A DNA stretch of 41,268 nt. It comes from a virus. The stretch lies in IMG/VR virus record IMGVR_UViG_3300033151_000594, positions 1-41,268 of that record, one strand, 5' to 3'. The position numbers and the translations under genes were made by a program. Every line of letters begins with the position of its first letter. Within the stretch, counting starts at the first letter, position 1. The notes beneath the pieces were generated by a model. That model searched no databases. It was not told the origin of the DNA and saw only the letters and a list, made by a program, of their open reading frames with translations. Below are positions 7,511 through 12,623 of the stretch, piece after piece.

Positions 7511-7720
7511 ATGTATAGAATAACAGTACAGGAAATTACGGAAGTAACTAAAAAAGAAATGTCATGGGAAAAAGTAGCCCCTTATAAAACTAACGACGGT
7601 AAAGAGCATTACTATGCTGACGTAGAAAGAAAAATGACCAAAACTAACGAAAATGAGGTTTACAAACAAGAAGTAGAAGAATTTGATTTAATTGCAGTAA
7701 TTGAAGCTGTAAACAAGTAA
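7511..7720 (+). CDS. First early gene, small hypothetical protein
   Basis: The 69-residue protein starts MYRITVQEITEVTKKEMSW and is rich in charged residues (Lys, Glu, Asp) with one Tyr pair HYYADV. It has no membrane segment or known motif. It is the first gene after strong promoter P1 and is followed at once by structured RNA, so it is likely expressed immediately on infection, when phages commonly deploy small host-takeover or anti-defence proteins. That role is inference from position only. The leader is AT-rich without a Shine-Dalgarno sequence. Confidence 0.65.
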   Translation: MYRITVQEITEVTKKEMSWEKVAPYKTNDGKEHYYADVERKMTKTNENEVYKQEVEEFDLIAVIEAVNK

Positions 7721-7763
7721 CGTATTCTGGTGGTGTAAAAGCCACCAGTCCCTTATAGGGAAT
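7721..7763 (+). ncRNA. Compact two-hairpin RNA element (H0)
   Basis: Directly after the stop codon, CTGGTGG (7727-7733) pairs with CCACCAG (7742-7748) and TCCC (7749) with GGGA (7758-7761); ATTC/GAAT can close them as a three-way junction. There is no U-run, so it is not a standard terminator. It begins the array of structured elements and may stabilise or process the upstream mRNA. Confidence 0.55.
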
Positions 7764-7859
7764 AGTTATTTAAAAGAGAGAGTGGATCTGAAACCGTATA
7801 GGAGCTAGAAAAGTGCACACTGATAAGCAAGGTGCAAATCCTTGCCTCTCTCTTTTAGA
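7763..7859 (+). ncRNA. tRNA-like stem-enclosed RNA element S1
   Basis: AAAAGAGAGAG (7772-7782) pairs perfectly with CTCTCTCTTTT (7846-7856), extendable with A-U and G-U pairs. A hairpin GCAAGG - TGCAAAT - CCTTGC (7827-7845) abuts the 3' strand with no gap, like a T arm stacked on an acceptor stem. The interior has no canonical D or anticodon arm, and GTGCAC (7813) could pair with the TGCA of the T-like loop. The first 23 and last 27 bases recur in S2, so S1 and S2 are paralogues with different interiors. Function unknown. Confidence 0.6.
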
Positions 7860-7986
7860 TAGTTATTTAAAAGAGAGAGTGGCGTATGCCAATTATAATT
7901 GCAAGGTAATATACGAGTAAAACAACCAAAGGCATTATTTGTGGAAACACGCCTCTCGTCAAATCCTTGCCTCTCTCTTTTAGATA
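7860..7986 (+). ncRNA. tRNA-like stem-enclosed RNA element S2
   Basis: It has the same closing stem as S1 (7869-7879 with 7971-7981) and the same GCAAGG/CCTTGC pairing (7901-7906 with 7965-7970), but about 50 bases are inserted in the T-like loop. The insert folds into ACGAG/CTCGT (7913 with 7955) with a GTG-GAAA-CAC tetraloop hairpin near 7941-7950. GGCGT (7881) can also pair with ACGCC (7949). It ends 17 bases before the ATG at 8004. A conserved frame around a variable centre suggests a folding scaffold under selection. Confidence 0.6.
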
Positions 7987-8003
7987 ATTAATAAACAAAT
8001 AAG

Positions 8004-8090
8004 ATGGAAGAAATTAGATTTTTTTTAGTATTGACAGGCGTTGGTGTTTTGTTTTGTTTTGTTTGCTACTTGTACTGCCTATTATTCTAG
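8004..8090 (+). CDS. 28-residue single-helix membrane peptide
   Basis: ATG at 8004 follows the A-rich leader ATAAACAAATAAG, shared with the gene at 8262. The peptide MEEIRFFLVLTGVGVLFCFV continues with CYLYCLLF and is essentially one transmembrane helix with three cysteines. It follows RNA element S2. No family is recognised; small early membrane peptides in phages can target host membrane functions, but nothing here shows which. Real translation is supported mainly by the conserved leader. Confidence 0.45.
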   Translation: MEEIRFFLVLTGVGVLFCFVCYLYCLLF

Positions 8091-8117
8091 TGTTAGGAGC
8101 TATTAAATTATTGTTTC

Positions 8118-8242
8118 TCTAAAAACTAGGTTAACAATGACCTAATGGTATGGTCGGGATAAGCTCCGCCCATTGGTTCAATTCCAATATAATAAATGGT
8201 AAGGTGTAGGTTTGGATCCTACTTGTTAACCTAGTTTTTAGA
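8118..8242 (+). ncRNA. tRNA-like multi-arm RNA element S3
   Basis: A perfect 20-bp closing stem (8118-8137 with 8223-8242). Inside, in order: GACC - TAATGGTAT - GGTC (8139-8155), a D-arm look-alike; GGG/CCC hairpin (8156-8171); ATTGG - TTCAATT - CCAAT (8172-8188), a perfect 5-bp stem with canonical T-loop; a linker; and GTAGG - TTTGGAT - CCTAC (8206-8222) stacked on the closing stem. The span between D- and T-like arms (16 nt) is too short for an anticodon arm, so it is not a functional tRNA. It ends 20 bases before the ATG at 8262. Confidence 0.65.
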
Positions 8243-8261
8243 TAATAAATTAACAAATAAG

Positions 8262-8384
8262 ATGACTAAACAACAACTATACTACAAACTATCAATTATA
8301 AGAGACGATCATCCTGAAGTTAGAGATTTTATTGATGAGATAAGAGAAGATGATTTCTTTGAAGAATGTCATGGTATGGATTAG
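8262..8384 (+). CDS. 40-residue acidic small protein
   Basis: ATG 8262 has a leader nearly identical to that at 8004 (AGATAATAAATTAACAAATAAG). The product MTKQQLYYKLSIIRDDHPEV continues RDFIDEIREDDFFEECHGMD, acidic and helical with net negative charge, reminiscent in composition of DNA-mimic or inhibitor peptides. No homology is recognised. It is enclosed between RNA element S3 and the promoter at 8389, which starts 4 bases after its stop. Confidence 0.5.
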   Translation: MTKQQLYYKLSIIRDDHPEVRDFIDEIREDDFFEECHGMD

Positions 8385-8388
8385 GGGC

Positions 8389-8417
8389 TTGACAAATCGA
8401 TTTGATAGGAGTATACT
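8389..8417 (+). promoter_or_regulatory. Strong sigma70 promoter of pseudoknot RNA
   Basis: TTGACA (8389-8394), 17-bp spacer, TATACT (8412-8417): the best consensus match in the window. Expected start about 8423. It does not share flanking sequence with P1 and P2, and drives the structured RNA at 8423-8559. Confidence 0.85.
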
Positions 8418-8422
8418 AGACA

Positions 8423-8559
8423 GTAAGATTGAAAACTAAATAGATAACTTTTGGAACCTAAGCACTTATAAGTGCAAGCGTGTGGGGATTCTCGAAGGAG
8501 TTTCTCCAAAAGTTATCCGAAAGGAATTTCCCCATGCTTGTTCTCGTAAGTGTTTTTTT
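8423..8559 (+). ncRNA. Pseudoknot-capable small RNA with 3' U-run
   Basis: GATAACTTTTGGA (8443-8455) is perfectly complementary to 8505-8517 (13 bp). CAAGC plus TGGGGA (8475-8488) pair with TCCCCA plus GCTTG (8529-8540), and CACTTA (8463-8468) with TAAGTG (8547-8552) just before seven T residues (8553-8559). The helices interleave, so they form an H-type pseudoknot or are mutually exclusive. Local hairpins GCACT-TATA-AGTGC and CTC-GAAG-GAG fill the loops. Dedicated promoter and terminator-like end make a discrete RNA of about 135 nt, or an attenuating leader for the ORF at 8574. Unrecognised family. Confidence 0.7.
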
Positions 8560-8573
8560 ATTAAACAAAACAA

Positions 8574-8705
8574 ATGAAAGCAATAGTAGCAGCAGTATTT
8601 ATAGTAGCAGTAATAGCTCTTTCTTTTGGATGGTCATATCTACAATGGAATGAATGTAGAGAGATGGGATTCTCAAGATTTTATTGTATTAAACATGTAT
8701 TATAA
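8574..8705 (+). CDS. 43-residue membrane or exported peptide
   Basis: ATG 8574 lies 14 bp after the U-run of the preceding RNA with the leader AAACAAAACAA. The product MKAIVAAVFIVAVIALSFGW has an N-terminal hydrophobic helix of about 18 residues, then a short polar tail with two cysteines (NECREMGFSRFYC). It is a signal-anchor type membrane peptide or exported peptide. If the upstream RNA terminates transcription conditionally, this is the regulated gene. No family recognised. Confidence 0.55.
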   Translation: MKAIVAAVFIVAVIALSFGWSYLQWNECREMGFSRFYCIKHVL

Positions 8706-8729
8706 GTCTAAATAAAGAAAACAAACAAA

Positions 8730-8756
8730 TTGCTTTTTTAATTTTAGCCTTATAAT
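8730..8756 (+). promoter_or_regulatory. Weak promoter candidate
   Basis: TTGCTT (8730-8735), 15-bp spacer, TATAAT (8751-8756). Spacing is short, but the TTGCTTTTTT context recurs at 6750 and 6874. It would serve the genes from 8805 on. Confidence 0.35.
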
Positions 8757-8804
8757 GGATGACCTAACCTTGTCTAACCATAGAAGAATAGAACAATAAA
8801 ACAA

Positions 8805-8969
8805 ATATTAGTAGAAGGTCGAGGATGGGAGGATAGTGATTATAACGGAACAATAGAAAAGTTTACTAAGAATGGGGAGTTAGCATTAGTTGACTGGTAT
8901 AGAAAGGGCAATAAAGAATTCAATGGAAGATATGTTGTTGAAATAATTTATGAAGACTTAACCAATTAA
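8805..8969 (+). CDS. Small protein with apparent ATA start
   Basis: The open frame reads LVEGRGWEDSDYNGTIEKF and on to YVVEIIYEDLTN (54 residues counting the start). No ATG, GTG or TTG is available: the phage's usual leader AAAACAA is followed by ATA where ATG would be expected (8805). Stops close the frame just upstream. Either ATA is used, as it inefficiently can be, or the start has mutated and the gene is silent. The coding-like composition, beta-rich pattern and tight spacing to the next gene argue that it was or is a real gene. Function unknown. Confidence 0.45.
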   Translation: MLVEGRGWEDSDYNGTIEKFTKNGELALVDWYRKGNKEFNGRYVVEIIYEDLTN

Positions 8970-8979
8970 ATAAACAACA

Positions 8980-9210
8980 ATGTTTGGAAAGAAAAAAATA
9001 GAAGACTTAGAAAAAAGATTAGATAGACTAGAAGAAAGATTAGATAGACTAGAAGAAAGACAAAGGTCTTTTATCGAGCATATAGATGTAATAATAAAAA
9101 AATTAACTAAAGAAGGGAAAGAGCATTTTGCTTGGGAGATTAGGAAAGAGGAATTTGAATTAATGGAAGAAGGCAAAAAAATAAGTAAAATAAGAAATAT
9201 AATTAATTAA
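8980..9210 (+). CDS. Coiled-coil small protein
   Basis: The 76-residue protein has a heptad-like repeat at residues 7-30 (KIEDLEKRLDRLEERLDRLEE), encoded by a near-perfect tandem 21-bp DNA repeat at about 9009-9057. The rest is helical and charged. It is probably an oligomeric coiled coil. Replication slippage of the repeat could change its length. ATG 8980 follows AATAAACAACA, a common start context in this phage. No specific function is recognised. Confidence 0.65.
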   Translation: MFGKKKIEDLEKRLDRLEERLDRLEERQRSFIEHIDVIIKKLTKEGKEHFAWEIRKEEFELMEEGKKISKIRNIIN

Positions 9211-9217
9211 ACAACAA

Positions 9218-9640
9218 ATGAATAACAAAGATATATTAAAAAAGCCACTAGATTTTAATACTAAAGAAATTAGGGAGGCTTATAAACTTGGAGCAAAACA
9301 AATGAATAACAAAGAAGAATACATAAAAGCAACAGAGGGAAGGACATTTGCTTCTACCATGAATAACAAAGATATAGAAAACTGGGGGAAAGAATTTAAT
9401 GAGGTTACTAAAAACTTCAGAATATTTAATGACAAAGGAGTGGAAACTTCTAACGAAATTTTAGACTTCATCCAAGAACAACTAGAACAACGTGACCAAT
9501 ATTGGAAGAATAAGATTGAGGAGGTAATTAAAGAGGAGTTTTACAAACTTGAAGAAATTGAAAAGGCTTTTGAAATAAATCAAGAAATAATAAGAACAAG
9601 AAATAATATTATTTTAAAGATTATAAACACTAAGCTATAG
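9218..9640 (+). CDS. Hypothetical protein with repeated MNNK starts
   Basis: The 140-residue, mostly helical, charged protein contains MNNK at residues 1, 29 and 48, each encoded by ATGAATAACAAAGA, and two of them preceded by AACAA like a start site. The three in-frame start-like segments suggest internal duplication or fusion of short early genes, and could give alternative N-termini. The C-terminal half (QRDQYWKNKIEEVIKEEF) is coiled-coil-like, similar to short phage helical proteins of unknown role. Confidence 0.6.
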   Translation: MNNKDILKKPLDFNTKEIREAYKLGAKQMNNKEEYIKATEGRTFASTMNNKDIENWGKEFNEVTKNFRIFNDKGVETSNEILDFIQEQLEQRDQYWKNKIEEVIKEEFYKLEEIEKAFEINQEIIRTRNNIILKIINTKL

Positions 9641-9665
9641 AAGATATAAATATTAAATTAAATAA

Positions 9666-9875
9666 ATGAACGTAAAGGAATTAATAGAAGAGTTGAGTAA
9701 GCACCCAGAGGACACAAGAGTTTTCTTCCCTGGTTATGTAGGACACCCAAGAGATATTAACACAGTAGCAGTAGAAGAATTTGTAAACGACGGAGAAAGA
9801 GCAGTAAGAAACTTGTCTGTTTATGTAGGTAAAAAAGAAGTATCAGAGCCATTTGAAGGATTATTCCTGTTTTAA
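9666..9875 (+). CDS. Small conserved-type phage protein
   Basis: The 69-residue protein begins MNVKELIEELSKHPEDTRVF and is of the common phage type in which a VKELIEELS helix is followed by an acidic turn and short beta strands (TVAVEEFV, NLSVYVGKK). Such proteins occur widely in phage early regions with unknown function. It stops just before the second promoter cassette, which overlaps nothing coding. Confidence 0.6.
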   Translation: MNVKELIEELSKHPEDTRVFFPGYVGHPRDINTVAVEEFVNDGERAVRNLSVYVGKKEVSEPFEGLFLF

Positions 9876-9878
9876 TAT

Positions 9879-9935
9879 TAGAGCATGAAAATAAGATCAT
9901 GGAACGGTTGACTTATTTTGTAGATGCTATATAAT
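9879..9935 (+). promoter_or_regulatory. Early promoter P2, copy of cassette at 7427
   Basis: TTGACT (9908-9913), 16-bp spacer, TATAAT (9930-9935), with the same 29-bp upstream block as P1 (TAGAGCATGAA... AACGG). Conservation beyond -35/-10 suggests a shared activator site or UP-like element. It starts the second early operon with a leader of about 130 bases. Confidence 0.8.
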
Positions 9936-9956
9936 TATAGTATAAGTTAATTAAAG

Positions 9957-10046
9957 TGAATTGCGATTTAATCGAATTCCATAATAACTTAAGAAGGTGT
10001 GCTACTGAGGGGGATGGAAGAGAATTGGCTTCTTCCTCCTCAGTAA
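9957..10046 (+). ncRNA. Structured 5' leader of second early operon
   Basis: Two hairpins: GAATT-CGAT/ATCG-AATTC with one bulged G (about 9959-9980), and a long one with TACTGAGG pairing CCTCAGTA (about 10003-10045) plus an inner GGAAGA/TCTTCC. AAAAAG follows rather than a U-run, so it is a leader structure, not a terminator. It stands 28 bases before the ATG at 10074, echoing the other RNA-then-small-ORF units. Cis-regulation or mRNA protection is possible. Confidence 0.5.
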
Positions 10047-10073
10047 AAAGATTAATATTAAGATTAAAACAAG

Positions 10074-10253
10074 ATGACAAAACTCACAAACAAAGACAAG
10101 GAAAATTATTTAGTAGATGTCTTAGGATATAGTGAAGAAGAAATATATGAAATGGACTTTAATGATTACTTTGATGAAAGAGAAGAGATAGCTTGCTTAG
10201 CTTATGCTGGAAAAATAACACAAGAGAAAGCTGATGAATTACTATCTAAATAA
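10074..10253 (+). CDS. 59-residue acidic small protein
   Basis: ATG 10074 follows the A-rich leader AAGATTAAAACAAG. The product starts MTKLTNKDKENYLVDVLGYS and continues with acidic helices (EEEIYEMDFNDYFDEREE) and QEKADELLSK at the end. It is strongly acidic overall and resembles in composition small phage helical regulators or DNA-mimics. No homology is recognised. It is the first gene of the P2 operon. Its 3' end overlaps the start of a spurious upstream extension of the next gene. Confidence 0.6.
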   Translation: MTKLTNKDKENYLVDVLGYSEEEIYEMDFNDYFDEREEIACLAYAGKITQEKADELLSK

Positions 10254-10260
10254 TAAAACA

Positions 10261-10434
10261 ATGGAATCAACATTAAAAGTCATAACAGTATTAGTATTCT
10301 TATTCGCAGGCATATTTCTATTCTGGTTTTGGAATACAATGGCAATGGGAATAGGAGCGCCTTCATGGATATTACCTACAGCAGTATTAGTAATAGTGGT
10401 AGCATACGTATTGGCGATAGTATTTAGTAATTAA
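10261..10434 (+). CDS. Two-helix membrane protein, holin-like
   Basis: The start chosen is ATG 10261 (MESTLKVITVLVFLFAGIFL), since ATG 10234 lies inside the preceding gene and adds only NNK-type residues. The 57-residue product has two transmembrane helices (about residues 6-23 and 35-54) with a short loop (NTMAMGIGAPSW). Size and topology fit a class II holin or a membrane accessory. A membrane-anchored transglycosylase lies two genes downstream, which supports a cell-envelope role, though early expression is odd for a holin. Confidence 0.55.
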   Translation: MESTLKVITVLVFLFAGIFLFWFWNTMAMGIGAPSWILPTAVLVIVVAYVLAIVFSN

Positions 10435-10443
10435 TAAAGAATT

Positions 10444-10680
10444 ATGAGTAAAGAATTTAAAGATTTGAGTGAATTAAAACAGAATATCCTTATTCTTTCA
10501 GCAAAGTTTATTGCAGATTGGGGTGGAAGTCCTAGTATGGGATTTATAGCAGGGAGAGTTAGACCCTTAGTTACAGTAGCAAGAATCGCACAAGCACTGG
10601 AAGATCTAGAGAAGGATGGATTTATCGAAAGGCTTCCAGGTAAAAAATATCATAAAGGATTTAGAGTAATAGAGAAGTAA
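10444..10680 (+). CDS. Winged-helix DNA-binding protein
   Basis: The 78-residue protein resembles a small winged helix: helix 1 LKQNILILSAKFIADWGGSP, helix 2 and recognition helix PLVTVARIAQALEDLEKDG, then the wing FIERLPGKKYHKGFRVIEK. The pattern matches the LexA/MarR-like HTH in which the first helices are followed by LEKDGFIER. It is likely a transcriptional regulator acting on the phage promoters or host genes. It is the only obvious DNA-binding regulator in the genome and so the best candidate to bind the repeats in the 6.7-6.9 kb control region. Confidence 0.65.
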   Translation: MSKEFKDLSELKQNILILSAKFIADWGGSPSMGFIAGRVRPLVTVARIAQALEDLEKDGFIERLPGKKYHKGFRVIEK

Positions 10681-10695
10681 TAAATAAAAACAAAA

Positions 10696-11388
10696 ATGCG
10701 AAAAATTCTAAACACATGTTTTGGGTGGTTAGGAAAAAAGTTAAAGAGAATGTGGAAGTGGTTTATTAGAAAGAGTACACCATCAATAAAAAATATATGC
10801 GTTGGTGTAACTATGATAGTAATCATGCACTTCACAATCAATATGAGTATAGAAGCAGGTAATATAGCAAAAGAATTATATGAAACAAAAACGAAAACCC
10901 TTACAATTACAAACTTCATTCGAACAAGTGATAATAGAACTGTTATTGATAACGGACAAGATAGAGAAAGCGACAGAGGAATTAAGGAAGATGCACCAGA
11001 GAAATCTATTGAAGAAAAAATAACAGAAGTGTTTCCAGAAGAATCAGAGACAGCAATAGCAATATTCAAAGCAGAGAGCGGACTTGATCCAGAGGCAGAA
11101 TCCACCACAGATAAATTAAAAGATGGAAGACCTTTCTCAATTGGATTAACTCAGATTAATATAACAGTACATGAAGTAGATGGATTAAAATGTCATGAAG
11201 CATTTCAAGGGAAGGATTATACTGCAGTTGTTATTGATGAGGATTTATATAGTAAGTGTATTAAAGCCGCAAAGGATCCAGATAAGAATTTAGCAGTTGC
11301 AGGAGGGATTTATGAAAGAAGTGGTGATAATTTTGGAAGGTGGGGAGCTTTTACTAATGAGTCCTATATTAAATTTTTAAATATTTAA
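10696..11388 (+). CDS. Membrane-anchored lytic transglycosylase
   Basis: The 230-residue protein has a basic N-terminus (KKLKRMWKWFIRK), one transmembrane helix at about 33-52 (ICVGVTMIVIMHFTINMSI), a linker and a C-terminal lysozyme-like SLT domain: catalytic Glu in AIFKAESGLDP, then SIGLTQIN, and NLAVAGGIYERSG followed by FGRWGAF. These match the E, GLxQ and N/A-Y-motifs of transglycosylases that cut peptidoglycan glycan strands. The catalytic domain would face the periplasm or wall. Its early location suggests a role other than final lysis, such as wall remodelling, or a signal-anchor endolysin. Confidence 0.75.
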   Translation: MRKILNTCFGWLGKKLKRMWKWFIRKSTPSIKNICVGVTMIVIMHFTINMSIEAGNIAKELYETKTKTLTITNFIRTSDNRTVIDNGQDRESDRGIKEDAPEKSIEEKITEVFPEESETAIAIFKAESGLDPEAESTTDKLKDGRPFSIGLTQINITVHEVDGLKCHEAFQGKDYTAVVIDEDLYSKCIKAAKDPDKNLAVAGGIYERSGDNFGRWGAFTNESYIKFLNI

Positions 11389-11397
11389 AATAAAATT

Positions 11398-11448
11398 ATG
11401 ACTTACAAAAAGGGGGACTTAGTGAGGATAATCGGAAATAGAAGTTAA
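11398..11448 (+). pseudogene. Very short ORF, possible gene remnant
   Basis: ATG with a normal leader (AAAATAAAATT) opens 16 codons, MTYKKGDLVRIIGNRS, then TAA. The GDLVRIIG pattern is typical of the first strand of SH3/KOW-like barrels in phage proteins, so this may be a truncated copy. No continuation in other frames is seen in the 22 bases before the next gene. Confidence 0.3.
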
Positions 11449-11469
11449 TAAGAGTATAAAAACAACAAC

Positions 11470-12438
11470 ATGAAAAAGGAAATTATAGAAGTAGATAAGA
11501 AAAGAGGAGTCTATCAAATCACTACAACAGATGAAAGATGGTATACAATAAGCGCTATGCATGATGCAACTGGATTACCTTATTTCAAATTTATACCATC
11601 TGTAACTTGGATCACAAGTTATGTCTACAAGGGAGTAGAGTTCTATAAATGGTTAGCTTCAAAAGGATGGGATGAAGCAGAGGCTATTAAAACTGAGGCT
11701 GGAGACAGAGGAACAAAGATTCATAAAGCAATAGAGAAACTTATTGATGGTGAGGTTGTAAAAATGGATACTGAATTTGAAAATCGTTCAGATGAAAAAT
11801 CTACAGACTTAGAACCAGATGAGTACAGTGCAGTAAATTCATTTATTAAATGGTGTGAAGCTGATGAACCGGAGTTTATATTAAGTGAGGTTACATTGAC
11901 TTCAGAAGAGTATGACTTCGCAGGAACAGTAGATGCAGTAGCTAGGATAAATGGAGAGATTTGGATTGTGGATTGGAAGTCATCTCAATACATTTGGCCA
12001 TCAATGAAAGCACAAATCTCAGCATATAAAGTAGCTATAATTGAAATGATGAAGAATAACGAGATTCAAGTAGATATTTCAATCGAGGAAATGGAGAATG
12101 CTAAGATGGCTGTATTACAAGTTGGATATAAAAAGAATAAAAGAAGGTGGAAGTTTACTGAAATTCAAGATGAATTTGAATCATTATTTCTACCAGCTCA
12201 AAAGTTTTGGGATTCAGCTAATAAGAATCAACAACCAAAGCAATACGAATTACCAATGGAATTGAAGCTAAGTATTAATAAAAAGAATGAAGAAAAAAAA
12301 GATGAGTCACAAGCAGAAAAAAAAGATGGCAAGAAAAATGTTCTCAAAAGTGGAAAGAAGAATAAGCCAACCTTTGTTTCAAACAGAACAATGGATGCAG
12401 AGAAAAAAAGAAAGAATGTTAAGGCAACTAAAAAATAA
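11470..12438 (+). CDS. PD-(D/E)XK exonuclease, RecB/Cas4-like
   Basis: The 322-residue protein carries the RecB-family nuclease motifs in order: GDRGTKIHKAIEKL (about 78-91, GxxxH motif), E140 (LSEVTL), D154 in GTVDAV, D168-x-K170 in IVDWKSS, and Q182 in QISAYKVA. It would digest DNA ends, producing ssDNA for recombination or degrading host DNA. The C-terminal 60 residues are Lys/Glu-rich and probably disordered. It lies in front of an SSB-like gene, with RusA later, forming a recombination set. No annealase (Beta/RecT/Erf) is recognised nearby. Confidence 0.85.
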   Translation: MKKEIIEVDKKRGVYQITTTDERWYTISAMHDATGLPYFKFIPSVTWITSYVYKGVEFYKWLASKGWDEAEAIKTEAGDRGTKIHKAIEKLIDGEVVKMDTEFENRSDEKSTDLEPDEYSAVNSFIKWCEADEPEFILSEVTLTSEEYDFAGTVDAVARINGEIWIVDWKSSQYIWPSMKAQISAYKVAIIEMMKNNEIQVDISIEEMENAKMAVLQVGYKKNKRRWKFTEIQDEFESLFLPAQKFWDSANKNQQPKQYELPMELKLSINKKNEEKKDESQAEKKDGKKNVLKSGKKNKPTFVSNRTMDAEKKRKNVKATKK

Positions 12439-12447
12439 GTTAAAAAA

Positions 12448-12609
12448 ATGCCAGGCCAAAAAATTGAAAAGCCAAAAAAGCAATCAGTTAGGCTAAGAGC
12501 GGTTCTATATAAATTATGGGAACAATCAGAACAAAAGGTCGAAGCTGAGGAATACTACGAAGCAAGAATGGAAGAACTAATAAACGTACTTAAAAGTAAA
12601 CTTAATTAA
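12448..12609 (+). CDS. 53-residue basic protein
   Basis: ATG 12448 has the leader AAGTTAAAAAA. The product starts MPGQKIEKPKKQSVRLRAVL and continues as one helix (LYKLWEQSEQKVEAEEYYEA) to LKSKLN. Its first residues MPGQKI echo MPGNKI of the next gene, and the two start sites share about a dozen bases, so one leader was probably copied from the other. It sits between nuclease and SSB genes and may be an accessory of recombination; unknown family. Confidence 0.55.
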   Translation: MPGQKIEKPKKQSVRLRAVLYKLWEQSEQKVEAEEYYEARMEELINVLKSKLN

Positions 12610-12623
12610 TAAACAATAAAAAA

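Noticed and set aside
7763-7986. CRISPR-like array (repeated flanks around variable centres)
   Set aside because: Only two units, repeats are the two strands of a closing stem rather than one constant repeat, centres are structured and of unequal length, and no cas genes are present.
7763-8242. Functional tRNA genes in S1-S3
   Set aside because: None has a complete cloverleaf: anticodon arms are absent, closing stems are too long, and no discriminator/CCA end is apparent. They are kept as tRNA-like elements only.
7721-8705. Retron or diversity-generating retroelement RNA
   Set aside because: No reverse transcriptase gene exists anywhere in the circle.
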